Shown: piece after piece, positions 44,130 through 53,529 of the stretch
How the letters are laid out: each line of letters begins with the position of its first letter
Numbering within the stretch: the stretch's first letter is position 1
From: SZUA-584 sp040768905
GTDB lineage: Bacteria > Bacillota > Clostridia > Christensenellales > SZUA-584
DNA length: 64,000 nucleotides
Assembly: GCA_040768905.1 (NCBI GenBank)
Contig: JAXGMA010000001.1
Span: 1,612,001-1,676,000, forward strand
Reading direction: 5' to 3'
Translations under genes and position numbers: made by a program
The notes under the pieces: generated by a model
What the model was told of the DNA's origin: nothing
Seen by the model: only the letters and a program-made list of their open reading frames with translations
The model's database searches: none

Positions 44130-44927
44130 ATGCGTATATCTTTGGTTTTTATGCTGGGGCTGCCCGTTCTTTATCTGACCGGAAGCCTTAAAAAAACTGT
44201 CAGCGCCATGCGTATCGGCGGCAAAGCGTTCGTCCTTTATTTTTTTCTGGCAGCAGGCCTGTCTCTTTTGCCGACTTTTTCCGTTCTTGCATTCATCCAC
44301 ATGGATGCCGCGGGCGCTTTTATTTGTGTCGCTCCGGCTGTTTACCTCGCGTACCAAAAGGAATTAAGCTATCGCTTATTATTGGCTGCGATGCTGTCGG
44401 TCATGCTTTCCGTTGCCGCATACTATATTCTTTCCTCATATTCGGTGCCGTATCTGCAGCCGCTTACAGGCGCCGCTGTGGCTTTTATCGGCCTTGTCTG
44501 CTTAGGCAAACGTGCAGCCAAAGCATCGCCCGTACTTGCAGGTGCCTACAGTATCAGTGAAAATATGATGACACTGCTTACAGGCCAGGCGCGCCTGCTG
44601 CGTCTTTTTGATGCTGTTGACCTCGCTTTGCTTTGCACTGTGTTCTGTCTGGCGGCAATCGGCACGGGCGCACTGATTGGCAGGCAGCGTCAAAGCTCAG
44701 AAAACGGAAAAGTTCCTGATTTGCCTCATCCCAAATTTCCGGATCCCGATCACCCAGAGCAGGAAACGCCAGAACCCAAGATTCCCGAAACCCCATTTCC
44801 TGGCATCGAATTTCCAGAGCCGGAGCTGCCAAAGCCCGAATTGACATACCCCGTATTTCCCGAAGTTGATTTCCCCGGCATCAAACCAGATGTTCCGCCG
44901 CCGGATTTAAAGACAAACGAGAGTTAA
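44130..44927 (+). CDS. Orphan membrane protein with Pro/Glu-rich C-terminal tail
   Basis: A 265-residue protein with about six hydrophobic segments in residues 1-190, then a ~70-residue tail of repeated Pro-Glu/Asp/Lys-Phe/Leu units (PHPKFPDPDHPEQETPEPK; FPEPELPKPELTYP). AAGGTAAGG precedes the ATG. I do not recognise a family. The tail, after a basic stop-transfer (RQRQSS), is likely either cytoplasmic or wall-spanning; the number of segments decides this and is unclear. No operon partner is evident; the DUF512 gene starts 97 bases on with a possible promoter of its own (TATAAT at 44989). Confidence 0.6.
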   Translation: MRISLVFMLGLPVLYLTGSLKKTVSAMRIGGKAFVLYFFLAAGLSLLPTFSVLAFIHMDAAGAFICVAPAVYLAYQKELSYRLLLAAMLSVMLSVAAYYILSSYSVPYLQPLTGAAVAFIGLVCLGKRAAKASPVLAGAYSISENMMTLLTGQARLLRLFDAVDLALLCTVFCLAAIGTGALIGRQRQSSENGKVPDLPHPKFPDPDHPEQETPEPKIPETPFPGIEFPEPELPKPELTYPVFPEVDFPGIKPDVPPPDLKTNES

Positions 44928-45023
44928 AGACACGCTTAACTGGTCCCGCGTTCCCTAAAATGGTCTGGCGCATCGCTGCGATATGTTATATAATAGCCGG
45001 GCAAAAAGGGAGGGTTTTCGTTT

Positions 45024-46319
45024 TTGTTCGAAGTGAAGGCTGTGGACAAAGGCAGCGCGGCAGAGCGCGCCGGCATACTGGCAGGTGATATCATCGTCTC
45101 GGTGAACGGCGAGGCGTTGCTTGACTATGTCGATTATATCAGCTTCTGTGCACACAAAAACTTCAAGGCCCGTGTTTTGCGCAACAGAAGGGCTTTGACT
45201 GTGCACAGCAGAAAAGATGAACATGAGGATATCGGGCTTGTTTTTACCAGGCCGCTGCTTGGCAAAAAGAACGTCTGCGGCAACCGATGTGTGTTTTGTT
45301 TTGTTGACCAGCTGCCAAGGGGCATGCGAAAATCGCTGTATGTCAAAGATGAGGACTGGCGCTATTCGCTCATCATGGGCAACTATGTCACGATGTCCGC
45401 AATATCAAAAGCGGAGATCTCGCGCCTTATACGCCGCAAAGCATCCCCTCTCTATATTTCCGTACATACAGTCGATGAGCAGCAAAGGCGCATCATGCTC
45501 GGCAACCAAAGCGCGCTGCCGATACGCCCGCTTTTAAGAAGGCTTGCGCGCCGCGGCATATGTTTTCATACACAGGCCGTCATCTGCCCGGGTTTCAACG
45601 ACGGCAAAAAGCTTTTAGATACATATCGGTTTCTCCGCGGTCTTTATCCTTCCGCCTTGTCTCTCGCCGTGGTGCCCGTCGGGCTCACCGGCCACCGCGA
45701 AGGCCTTTGCAGCCTGCTTCCTGTCACGCCCCAAATGGCACGGGAAACGATTAAAGAGGTTGAAAAATGGCAGCAGGAATGTTTAAATGGTATTGGTACG
45801 CGTTTTGTGTTTGCCGCGGATGAATATTATATACGCGCCGGGCTTGATCTGCCCTCAACTGAGCACTATGAAGGTTTTTCACAGATCGAGAACGGTGTCG
45901 GGCTGATGGCTCAGTTTTTGGATGAGGCGAAGGAAGCCTATTTAAGCTGCACAGGCAAAGGCGCACATGCCAGCATCGTGACAGGTGAGGACGCATACCC
46001 ATATATTAAAACTCTCGCCGACAAAGCCGTCAACGAATGCGGGGCACGTTTGCATGTGTACGCAGCGAAAAACGAAACATTCGGCGGCGGCGTGAGCGTC
46101 AGCGGTTTACTCGGCGGCCATGATATACTGCGGGCTGTTTCCGGCAAGGCGCTGGGGGAAAAGCTGCTGATCTCCGCCAGCGCACTGCGCGCAGACAACG
46201 TCTTTTTAGACGGCATGACTCTGGGTGCGCTCAGCGCATCTTTGGGTGTGCCTGTGCTGCCGGTTGCCGACGGGTATGCGTTTGTGCAAAGCCTGTGTGA
46301 AGAAGAGCAAAAGGAGTAA
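45024..46319 (+). CDS. DUF512-domain radical-SAM-like protein with PDZ domain
   Basis: A 431-residue protein. An N-terminal PDZ-like domain (AVDKGSAAERAGILAGDIIVSVNG) is followed by a CxxxCxxC motif in CGNRCVFCFVDQLP near residue 90, a radical-SAM-like barrel and the DUF512 C-terminal half. The family is widespread in Clostridia beside der and plsY; its reaction is unknown. The TTG start has GGGAGGG 9 bases upstream. It is the first gene of DUF512-der-plsY-lspA. Confidence 0.88.
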   Translation: MFEVKAVDKGSAAERAGILAGDIIVSVNGEALLDYVDYISFCAHKNFKARVLRNRRALTVHSRKDEHEDIGLVFTRPLLGKKNVCGNRCVFCFVDQLPRGMRKSLYVKDEDWRYSLIMGNYVTMSAISKAEISRLIRRKASPLYISVHTVDEQQRRIMLGNQSALPIRPLLRRLARRGICFHTQAVICPGFNDGKKLLDTYRFLRGLYPSALSLAVVPVGLTGHREGLCSLLPVTPQMARETIKEVEKWQQECLNGIGTRFVFAADEYYIRAGLDLPSTEHYEGFSQIENGVGLMAQFLDEAKEAYLSCTGKGAHASIVTGEDAYPYIKTLADKAVNECGARLHVYAAKNETFGGGVSVSGLLGGHDILRAVSGKALGEKLLISASALRADNVFLDGMTLGALSASLGVPVLPVADGYAFVQSLCEEEQKE

Positions 46320-46321
46320 CA

Positions 46322-47647
46322 ATGGCAAAGCCGTTTGTGGCGATCGTAGGCCGCCCGAATGTCGGCAAGTCTACTTTTTTCAACAGAATAGCCGGACGGC
46401 GCATTTCCATCGTCGAAGACACGCCGGGCGTAACGCGGGATCGGATCTATGCTGATGCCGAGTGGCTCGGGCGCGAATTTACGATGATAGATACCGGCGG
46501 CATCGATCCCGATGCGGGCGAGGTGATATTAAAGCAGATGCGGCTTCAGGCTGAATTGGCTGTGGACATCGCGGATGTCATACTTTTTTTCGTTGATGCC
46601 AAGCAGGGCGTTTTGCCTGCTGATTTTGAAATTGCGGATATGCTCCGGCGTTCCGGCAAACCGGTGATCACGGTCGTCAACAAAGCAGATACGCAGCGCG
46701 ATGAGCAAAGCATGTATGATTTTTACGCGCTCGGCACCGATAACCTATTCGCCATCTCGTCTGCACAGGGCCTCGGCCTTGGGGATCTTCTCGATGCGGT
46801 GATCGCCGACTTTGAGCCGGCAGACACAACACAGCAGGAGCAAGATACGATAAAGATCGCCATCGTCGGGCGCCCCAACGCAGGCAAATCCTCGCTTGTC
46901 AATGCTATTATCGGCGAATCGCGAACCATCGTGTCGGAGACCGCGGGCACCACGCGCGATGCCATCGATGTCCCGTTCCTGCGCGGCGATATACACTATA
47001 CTTTGATCGATACAGCCGGCATCCGCAAAAAAGCGCGTATCGAAAACAAATCGATCGAACGCTACAGCGTGATACGGGCTTTCGCAGCGGTACGGCGTGC
47101 TGACGCCGTTATCGTGATGATTGACGCCACGCAGGGCATTGCAGAGCAGGATGTGAAGATCGCCGGCTTCGTTCACGATGAAGGCAAGCCGTGCGTCATC
47201 GCAGTCAATAAATGGGATGCCGTGGAGAAAGACACGCACACAGTCAACAGATTTGACAATGATATCGTCTCTGCGCTCGCCTTTATGGCATATGCGCAAA
47301 CAGTATATATTTCGGCTCTTAAGGGACAGCGGCTCGGCAAAATGTTTGATCTGCTGATGGCTGCGCTTGAGAACAACCGGAGGCGCATCACCACAGGACT
47401 GCTGAACGAATGCATATCGGAGGCGATCAGCATGGCAGAGCCTCCGTCCGACAAAGGCAGAAGGCTCAAAATCTATTATGCGACACAGGTTGGCACATGC
47501 CCGCCCCATTTTGTGGTGTTTGTCAATGACGCACGTCTTGTGCATTTTTCGTATATGCGCTATCTGGAAAATTATCTGAGAAAAACATTTAATTTTACCG
47601 GCACCCCGCTCAAGCTGACGGCGCGCAATAAAACGGATAAGGAATGA
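46322..47647 (+). CDS. der: Ribosome biogenesis GTPase Der (EngA)
   Basis: A 441-residue protein with two GTPase domains and a C-terminal KH-like domain. Domain 1: GRPNVGKSTFFN, DTGG, NKAD. Domain 2: GRPNAGKSSLVN, DTAG, NKWD. It is required for 50S assembly. It starts 2 bases after the DUF512 stop with GGAG upstream. Confidence 0.97.
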   Translation: MAKPFVAIVGRPNVGKSTFFNRIAGRRISIVEDTPGVTRDRIYADAEWLGREFTMIDTGGIDPDAGEVILKQMRLQAELAVDIADVILFFVDAKQGVLPADFEIADMLRRSGKPVITVVNKADTQRDEQSMYDFYALGTDNLFAISSAQGLGLGDLLDAVIADFEPADTTQQEQDTIKIAIVGRPNAGKSSLVNAIIGESRTIVSETAGTTRDAIDVPFLRGDIHYTLIDTAGIRKKARIENKSIERYSVIRAFAAVRRADAVIVMIDATQGIAEQDVKIAGFVHDEGKPCVIAVNKWDAVEKDTHTVNRFDNDIVSALAFMAYAQTVYISALKGQRLGKMFDLLMAALENNRRRITTGLLNECISEAISMAEPPSDKGRRLKIYYATQVGTCPPHFVVFVNDARLVHFSYMRYLENYLRKTFNFTGTPLKLTARNKTDKE

Positions 47648-47660
47648 GGAGAACGGCAAA

Positions 47661-48272
47661 ATGGTTTTGTGTTATATCGGGACAGCTCTTATAGGCTATC
47701 TGATCGGATGTGTATCTTTCGGTTATATTTTCGCAAAACTTTTTAAGGGTAAGGACATCCGGGACGTTGGCAGCGGGAACGCGGGCACCGCCAACGTGAT
47801 CCGCAATTACGGCTGGGTCATCGGGCTGCTGACGTTTATCGGTGATGTGGCAAAGGGCGCCGGCGCGGCATATATCGGCTATTTGCTTTGCCCGCAAGGT
47901 ATGCTTTTCGGCTCCCCTGTCCCCATCAGTGTGTGCATCGGCGGTCTTTCGGCCGTTGTCGGCCACATCTGGCCGGTTTTTCTTAAATTCCGCGGCGGCA
48001 AAGGCGTCGCAACAACGCTGGGCGTCTTTCTTATCATGATGCCGCTTTACACAGCCATAGGGCTTGGCATCAGCATCATTCTGATCGCAGTCACACGCAT
48101 GATGTCCGTCGGTTCGCTCACAGGTACGCTGCTGATGGCGTCTGCCTCCTTTATTTTCTTCTTTGGCGATATCTGGCACAACGCCACATGCGTGCTGCTC
48201 TTCATACTCGTGTTTTATTCGCACAGGGCAAACTTAAAAAGGCTTGCTTTAGGCAAAGAAAACCAGCTTTAA
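47661..48272 (+). CDS. plsY: Acyl-phosphate:glycerol-3-phosphate acyltransferase
   Basis: A 203-residue membrane enzyme with about five segments. Conserved loops are GSGNAGTANVIRNYG, FRGGKGVATTLG and a C-terminal HRANLKRL. It uses acyl-phosphate to make lysophosphatidic acid at the membrane. It follows der closely, with GAGGAG before the ATG. Confidence 0.95.
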   Translation: MVLCYIGTALIGYLIGCVSFGYIFAKLFKGKDIRDVGSGNAGTANVIRNYGWVIGLLTFIGDVAKGAGAAYIGYLLCPQGMLFGSPVPISVCIGGLSAVVGHIWPVFLKFRGGKGVATTLGVFLIMMPLYTAIGLGISIILIAVTRMMSVGSLTGTLLMASASFIFFFGDIWHNATCVLLFILVFYSHRANLKRLALGKENQL

Positions 48273-48281
48273 GGAGGATAA

Positions 48282-48836
48282 ATGCTGCAAATCATCATTA
48301 TCGTTTTAGTGCTCGCGGCTGACCAGCTGAGCAAATATCTGCTCGTACCGGTGCTTGAGACGCTGCCCGGCCGGACGCTGCCGGTCATTGAAAACGTGTT
48401 CCATCTCACCTATGTGAAAAACCACGGGGCATCTTTTGGGATCCTGCAGGGCATGCGCATATTTTTTATTATCACTACTGTCATCGTGCTTTTGATCGTC
48501 GGATATTATATGATCCGCGGCAGAAAATCACAGCCGCGGTTTTTACGCATCTGCCTTGCGCTGTTGTTCGGCGGCGCGCTCGGCAACCTGTTTGACAGGG
48601 TGGCCTTCTCATTTGTGCGTGACCTGTTCGAATTTAGGTTCAGCTTTTTCCCCTGGGTGTTCAACGTGGCAGACGCAAGCCTTGTTATCGGGTCGATCAT
48701 GCTTGGGATATATCTGCTTTTTATCTATAAGGGCAAAGAAAAGGGGGGCGCTAGACTCTTTGCGCAAACCAAAAAAGACACAGAAAAAGATTTTGCACAC
48801 CCACCTAGTGACACTGAAGATGGCGCAGATGGATAG
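48282..48836 (+). CDS. lspA: Signal peptidase II (lipoprotein signal peptidase)
   Basis: A 184-residue protein with four hydrophobic segments. The catalytic aspartates are in FVRDLFEF and FNVADASLVIG; NHGASFG and GGALGNLFDRV are also family motifs. It cleaves prolipoprotein signal peptides, for example of the CapA-like and ABC binding lipoproteins here. The hydrophilic C-terminal tail (~30 residues, Lys/Glu/Asp-rich) is longer than usual. Confidence 0.95.
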   Translation: MLQIIIIVLVLAADQLSKYLLVPVLETLPGRTLPVIENVFHLTYVKNHGASFGILQGMRIFFIITTVIVLLIVGYYMIRGRKSQPRFLRICLALLFGGALGNLFDRVAFSFVRDLFEFRFSFFPWVFNVADASLVIGSIMLGIYLLFIYKGKEKGGARLFAQTKKDTEKDFAHPPSDTEDGADG

Positions 48837-48892
48837 GCCAAAGCCTAAAAAAGAACCGCTGGCGATCCGGCTGGCCGCGTGATCAGGGTTTG

Positions 48893-49870
48893 CTAAATTA
48901 TGCAGCTTAATATTTCTTCCAGCGTGATGTTGTAAAAATAGTCTTGTACGCCGCAGTCCTGCAGCGCTTTATTTATGTCTCCTTCCTTGTATGGGCATCC
49001 GACAAGCTTTTTTGCCATTTCTTCTATGCCTTCTTTTGCAAAAAAATCGCCGAAGAAACGGATATCGGCAATCTTTCCGCTTTCCACAAACGCCTGTACG
49101 CAGAGCTTACCGCCCGCAAACCTTTTTTCTTTGGTTCTGTTGAATTTTGGGTTGTTGCCAAAGTTCCACTCCCAGGTGTCAAACTGTGCGCGCTTTATTT
49201 CCATGACATTCTCGATATCCTTTTGGCTCAGATCATATGTCTCCATACCTTTGAGCAGGCCACCGAGCATGGCTTCTTTGAATTCAAGGCTGGTCATTTT
49301 GGTTTGCAAATGCTCTGCGATATTGGTCACCCTCTGGCGCACAGACTGTATGCCCTTGGAGATGATCTTTTCATCATCCACGCTGAGCGCGCGCACGAGC
49401 GCCTCAAGGTCGGTGTCAAACAGCAGCGAGCCGTGGTGCAGCGTCAAAGCCTTGCGCATATACTGAGCGTTGCCCGAGAATTTTCTGCCCCCGATCACAA
49501 GATCGTTCCGTCCGCTTCTTTGCGCATTCACGCCAAGAGATAAGAGTACGTCAAGTATCGGCTGCGTATAGGTTTCAAACTCGATCCGGCTCTCCCCCGG
49601 CTTTTTGCTGATGAACGAAAACTGCCAGCCGTTTTGGTCGGTATAGATGGTGCCGCCGCCTGTGATGCGCCGCACGATATTGATATTGTGCGCTTTGGCG
49701 TACGGCATGTTGATTTCCTGCAGTGTATTCTGATACCTGCCGACCATCAGCGTGGGCGTTGTGCGCCAGAATATGAAATATCCATCCGCGATATCAAGCG
49801 CGTCCATGGCGTATTTTTCAAGCGCGAAATTGAAGTTGGCATCGTCGCTTTCGCTTTTCAGATAGATCAT
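48893..49870 (-). CDS. lplA: Lipoate--protein ligase
   Basis: A 325-residue ligase with RRITGGGTIYTDQNGWQFSFI (lipoyl-AMP binding), NDLVIGGRKFSGNAQYMRK (with the catalytic Lys region) and LHHGSLLFDTDLE, plus a C-terminal accessory domain. It attaches lipoate to carrier proteins. The ATG overlaps the lipA stop by 4 bases, so synthesis and salvage genes form one operon on the opposite strand to their neighbours. Confidence 0.93.
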   Translation of the reverse strand: MIYLKSESDDANFNFALEKYAMDALDIADGYFIFWRTTPTLMVGRYQNTLQEINMPYAKAHNINIVRRITGGGTIYTDQNGWQFSFISKKPGESRIEFETYTQPILDVLLSLGVNAQRSGRNDLVIGGRKFSGNAQYMRKALTLHHGSLLFDTDLEALVRALSVDDEKIISKGIQSVRQRVTNIAEHLQTKMTSLEFKEAMLGGLLKGMETYDLSQKDIENVMEIKRAQFDTWEWNFGNNPKFNRTKEKRFAGGKLCVQAFVESGKIADIRFFGDFFAKEGIEEMAKKLVGCPYKEGDINKALQDCGVQDYFYNITLEEILSCII

Positions 49871-50727
49871 TTATGCTTCCCCATTTCCTTGACAGCTTCA
49901 ATGGCGTTGTAGGAGCTTCTGACAAACGGCCCGCTTGCAACGTATCTAAAGCCTTTTTCCAAACCGATGCGTTTATAATCCTCAAACTGGTCAGGATGTA
50001 TGTACTGCGCCACCGGGATGTGGTATTTGGAGGGCGCAAGGTATTGGCCTATAGTCAGTATATCGCAGCCCGCAGCCAAAAGATCATCCATGACATCTGT
50101 CACTTCGTTTTGTGTTTCTCCCAGCCCGACCATAAGCCCTGTTTTGCTGCATACGCCGGCCTGTTTGACGCGGGAAAGCAGCTCAAGCGAACGCGTATAC
50201 TTTGCCTCCGGCCGCACTGCCGCATATAACGAGGGCACCGTCTCGATATTATGGTTAATGATGTCCGGCTGCGCACTGATCACCGTTTGCAGTGCATCCA
50301 AACTGCCCTGAAAATCCGGTATAAGCACCTCCACAGTGCTCTTTGGCAGCCGTTTTTTGAGCGCAGCAACGGTTTTGGCAAAATGCGCAGCGCCCCCGTC
50401 GGGCAGATCGTCCCTGGTCACACTGGTGACAACCACGTGCAGTAACGAAAGTTTCTCCGCAGCTCTCGCCACGTTTTCCGGCTCATCAGCATCGACGGGA
50501 ACTGCCGTGCCCTTACCGACGGCGCAAAACCGGCAGCTGCGTGTACACACGTCCCCAAGTATCATAAAGGTTGCCGTTTTATTGGCAAAGCACTCCCCCC
50601 TGTTCGGGCAGTCCGCGCCTTCGCACACCGTATGGAGTTTCAATGCGCGCAGCATCTCCTCCATTTTCTCGATGGCGCCGGTATCTATCCTTTTTTTCAG
50701 CCACTCCGGCTTGCGGGAAATTGCCAT
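49867..50727 (-). CDS. lipA: Lipoyl synthase
   Basis: A 286-residue radical-SAM enzyme. The auxiliary cluster Cys are in CEGADCPNRGEC, the radical-SAM motif is CTRSCRFCAV, and the C-terminal SSYNA supplies the Ser ligand. It inserts two sulfurs into octanoyl groups. The ATG at 50727 has GAGGAGG upstream; the longer frame to 50811 is not supported. No lipB is nearby, so octanoate may be supplied by the linked ligase. Confidence 0.95.
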   Translation of the reverse strand: MAISRKPEWLKKRIDTGAIEKMEEMLRALKLHTVCEGADCPNRGECFANKTATFMILGDVCTRSCRFCAVGKGTAVPVDADEPENVARAAEKLSLLHVVVTSVTRDDLPDGGAAHFAKTVAALKKRLPKSTVEVLIPDFQGSLDALQTVISAQPDIINHNIETVPSLYAAVRPEAKYTRSLELLSRVKQAGVCSKTGLMVGLGETQNEVTDVMDDLLAAGCDILTIGQYLAPSKYHIPVAQYIHPDQFEDYKRIGLEKGFRYVASGPFVRSSYNAIEAVKEMGKHK

Positions 50728-50845
50728 AAGCTCCTCCTCGTTTGATTTATTATAATTGAACAGCCCAGATAAAAGCAAGGCTGACCACCTTAAGCCCCTT
50801 ATCTGCAGCATTGATAATGCGCGGCGTTAATGGTAGAATGGCCGC

Positions 50846-51757
50846 ATGGAAGAAAAGGAAATCACCGTTGAGCAAAATGCGGACAGGCTTGACAAATACC
50901 TTGCTGAAAACTTGGCGTTGTCGCGCTCACACATTAAAAACGCCGTTATTTCGGGTGATATACTTATCAACGGCGCACCCGGAAGGCCGAGCGATAAATT
51001 AAAGGCCGGCGATACAGTCACGGTAAAGATACATCCGCCGTCTGAACCTAAAGCCGCGCCCGAAGATATTCCCATAGATATCATTTATGAGGATGCTTGG
51101 TTGGCGGTCGTCAACAAGCCCCAGGGCATGGTCGTGCATCCAGCCGCAGGCAACCAGACCGGCACGCTTGTCAGCGCGCTGCTTTACCGTATCACAGACT
51201 TATCGGGAATAAACGGACAGCTGCGCCCCGGCATCGTGCATCGGCTCGACAAGGACACTTCAGGCCTGCTCGTCATCGCCAAGAACGATACGGCCCATAC
51301 CTCGCTCGCAGAGCAGATCGCACAGAAAACGGCGCGGCGCATCTATGCAGCCATCGTGCACGGCAATATCAAGGAAGATACTCTCACAATAGACAAGCCC
51401 ATCGGACGCAGCCGGAGAGACCGTAAAAAAATGGCTGTGGAGGCGTCCGGGCGAAGCGCTGTTACGCATATCCGCGTTCTTGAGCGGTTCGGCGCTTATA
51501 CGTTTATCGAGGCGGAGCTTAACACGGGCAGGACGCACCAGATACGCGTACACCTCTCCAGCATACAGCGGCCTGTGGCGGGAGATAGTGTATACGGCCC
51601 CAAAGATGCAAAGCTGCATGGCGGCGGCCAGCTGCTTCACGCCAAAACGCTTGTACTGCGCCACCCGCAGACGGGCAAGCAAATGGTTTTTCATGCGCCG
51701 CTGCCGGATTACTTTGAAAAGTCGCTTGCATATTTAAGGAACGGCCTTCGACAATGA
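50846..51757 (+). CDS. RluD-family pseudouridine synthase
   Basis: A 303-residue protein with an N-terminal S4 domain (DRLDKYLAENLALSRSHIKNAV) and an RluA/C/D catalytic domain; the catalytic Asp is in HRLDKDTSGLLVIAKND. GRTHQIRVHL is also conserved. It modifies 23S rRNA, probably at RluD-like sites. The Shine-Dalgarno site is weak. It lies downstream of the lspA end and the lipoate operon, not coupled to lspA as in many relatives. Confidence 0.93.
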   Translation: MEEKEITVEQNADRLDKYLAENLALSRSHIKNAVISGDILINGAPGRPSDKLKAGDTVTVKIHPPSEPKAAPEDIPIDIIYEDAWLAVVNKPQGMVVHPAAGNQTGTLVSALLYRITDLSGINGQLRPGIVHRLDKDTSGLLVIAKNDTAHTSLAEQIAQKTARRIYAAIVHGNIKEDTLTIDKPIGRSRRDRKKMAVEASGRSAVTHIRVLERFGAYTFIEAELNTGRTHQIRVHLSSIQRPVAGDSVYGPKDAKLHGGGQLLHAKTLVLRHPQTGKQMVFHAPLPDYFEKSLAYLRNGLRQ

Positions 51758-51761
51758 AGTG

Positions 51762-51790
51762 TTGACTTTTCAAGGGCAGTTGTCTATAAT
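51762..51790 (+). promoter_or_regulatory. Sigma-A promoter of rpsU
   Basis: -35 TTGACT, a 17-base spacer, -10 TATAAT, 73 bases before the rpsU start and immediately after the pseudouridine synthase stop. Confidence 0.85.
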
Positions 51791-51806
51791 GGTCTAAGCT
51801 AAAAAA

Positions 51807-51851
51807 CTCCCATTAACGAAGCCGTAAGAAAGCTTCATCGGGGTATGGGAG
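51807..51851 (+). promoter_or_regulatory. Structured rpsU leader, possible S21 autoregulatory hairpin
   Basis: CTCCCAT (51807-51813) pairs with ATGGGAG (51845-51851), enclosing a second stem GAAGC / GCTTC (51818-51822 with 51832-51836). The outer stem's 3' arm enters the GGGAGGGAGGG ribosome binding site, so folding would partly hide it. Confidence 0.6.
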
Positions 51852-51863
51852 GGAGGGTAATAA

Positions 51864-52037
51864 GTGGCAGAAATTCGTGTTGGTGAAAATGAATCTTTGG
51901 AGAATGCGCTTAAGCGTTTTAAGCGACTGACTGCAAGAGAAGGAACGTTGGCTGAATTAAGAAAGCGCGAGCACTACGAAAAACCGAGCGTGAAGAGAAA
52001 GAAGAAGGCAGAAGCGGCTCGGAAGAGAAAACACTAA
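51864..52037 (+). CDS. rpsU: 30S ribosomal protein S21
   Basis: A 57-residue basic protein reading AEIRVGENESLENALKRF and ending KRKKKAEAARKRKH, clearly S21. It starts at GTG with GGGAGGG upstream. It is monocistronic: it has its own promoter (51762-51790) and terminator (52057-52082). Confidence 0.96.
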   Translation: MAEIRVGENESLENALKRFKRLTAREGTLAELRKREHYEKPSVKRKKKAEAARKRKH

Positions 52038-52056
52038 GTCTACATAATCGCAGATG

Positions 52057-52082
52057 AACCCGAGGCTTTGCTTCGGGTTTTA
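52057..52082 (+). terminator. Intrinsic terminator of rpsU
   Basis: AACCCGAGGC / GCTTCGGGTT with a TTT loop, followed by TTTATT. Confidence 0.85.
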
Positions 52083-52116
52083 TTGTCCCTGACGAATGAG
52101 GCTGAAAGGAATATTT

Positions 52117-53400
52117 ATGAAAAGATTATTCTGCGTGCTGGCCGTGCTGTCCTTCGTACTGGCTCTGCTTATACCGGGCACAGCGCAAGCTCAGAGCAGC
52201 CAGGTGCTGGTGGTGGATGTCAAGGGCGAGGTCAATGCGGCGATGAGCGCGTATATCGCGCAGGCCATCACCGAAGCGGAAGAGGCATCGATGCCTGTGG
52301 TGCTCGATATCGACACTTACGGCGGCCAGGTGCTCGAGGCGGATACTATCAAAAAAACGCTGCTTGCGGCTGGCGTGCCTGTGCATGCCTATATCAGAGC
52401 CAACGCACTTTCTGCAGGCGTCCTTATCTCTATATCCTGCGAATCCATCATCATGGCGCCCTCGGCGGTGATCGGCGCAGCGGAGACCATCCCCAATGAT
52501 GAAAAAACGCTCTCCACATGGATTGGTATCCTCACATCAGCCGCTGAAGCCCGCGGATATGACCCGCAGTTGGTAAAAGCGATGGCCGACAAACGTTACG
52601 CCATTGAGGGCTTGACGCAAGAGGATGAGCTGCTCACGCTGCGCGCCGCCGATGCGCTGGCATTTGGGCTCTCCAGCGGCACCGCGGCGACACTCAATGA
52701 TGCGCTGGCGATGCTTGGTTACGGGGAGCATACAGTCATCAGCAAACCCATGAGCTTTCCCGTCCGGGCTGCGCAGTTTTTAACCTCCACACCAATTTTA
52801 AGCCTTTTATTCCTCGCGGCCATCGTATGCATGGGCATCGAGATCATGACGCCGGGGTTCGGCATTTTCGGCATCGTCTCAATTGTCTGTTTCGGGCTTT
52901 ATTTCGGCGGCGGATTTCTTGCCGGCTATGCCGAGTGTTGGAGCGTGGCTCTGTTCCTGCTGGGCATCGTGTTTATCGGAATTGAGATCACCGTGCCCGG
53001 TTTTGGCGTTTTCGGCGTGCTCGGTATCATCGCACTGGGGGTAGGCCTTCTTTTTGCCACACGCGATGCTGCAACGTTTTTGACCGCGCTCGCTGTCGGC
53101 CTCGTTGGCGGCATCATTGCCCTTCCTCTCCTTTATAAGCTCTTCAAACGCTTAGGGCTTTTGCGCAGGATCGTGCTGTTTGCCAACATGACCCCAGAAG
53201 AAGGCTATGTCAGCCATGATTTTGGCACAAGCCTTGTGGGGCAGGAGGGCGTAGCCCTGACAGACCTCCGGCCTGCGGGTTTCGCGCGCATAAACGGCGT
53301 GCGCACAGAGGTCATCTCCTCGGGTGCCTTCATTGAGAAAGGCACACAGGTCACCGTGATCAAGCATACGCCCGGCCGCATAGAAGTAGACGCAAGATAA
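52117..53400 (+). CDS. NfeD-family membrane protein with ClpP-class protease domain
   Basis: A 427-residue protein. A signal peptide (KRLFCVLAVLSFVLALL, cleavage near AQA) leads a ClpP/crotonase-like serine-protease domain (VLDIDTYGGQVLEAD; ANALSAGVLISISC with the likely nucleophile Ser). Three to four membrane segments and a C-terminal OB-fold NfeD domain (VGQEGVALTDLRPAGFARI) follow. Long NfeD proteins usually pair with the flotillin-like FloA; no floA follows here. The ATG at 52117 has AAAGGA upstream. Confidence 0.9.
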   Translation: MKRLFCVLAVLSFVLALLIPGTAQAQSSQVLVVDVKGEVNAAMSAYIAQAITEAEEASMPVVLDIDTYGGQVLEADTIKKTLLAAGVPVHAYIRANALSAGVLISISCESIIMAPSAVIGAAETIPNDEKTLSTWIGILTSAAEARGYDPQLVKAMADKRYAIEGLTQEDELLTLRAADALAFGLSSGTAATLNDALAMLGYGEHTVISKPMSFPVRAAQFLTSTPILSLLFLAAIVCMGIEIMTPGFGIFGIVSIVCFGLYFGGGFLAGYAECWSVALFLLGIVFIGIEITVPGFGVFGVLGIIALGVGLLFATRDAATFLTALAVGLVGGIIALPLLYKLFKRLGLLRRIVLFANMTPEEGYVSHDFGTSLVGQEGVALTDLRPAGFARINGVRTEVISSGAFIEKGTQVTVIKHTPGRIEVDAR

Positions 53401-53450
53401 GATCATCCGCCTATTGCGGCACTGTTACGCTTAACTGTTCCTGATGCCAG

Positions 53451-53482
53451 AAGAAGGCAGGCCACCCTGCCTTCTTTTTTTT
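53451..53482 (+). terminator. Intrinsic terminator after the NfeD gene
   Basis: AGAAGGCAGG / CCTGCCTTCT with a short loop (CCAC region) and a run of eight T. It separates the NfeD transcript from the yqfC operon. Confidence 0.88.
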
Positions 53483-53529
53483 ATGCTGTACGCATAAAGA
53501 TAAACGATAGCGGCACGGAGTGTATTATT

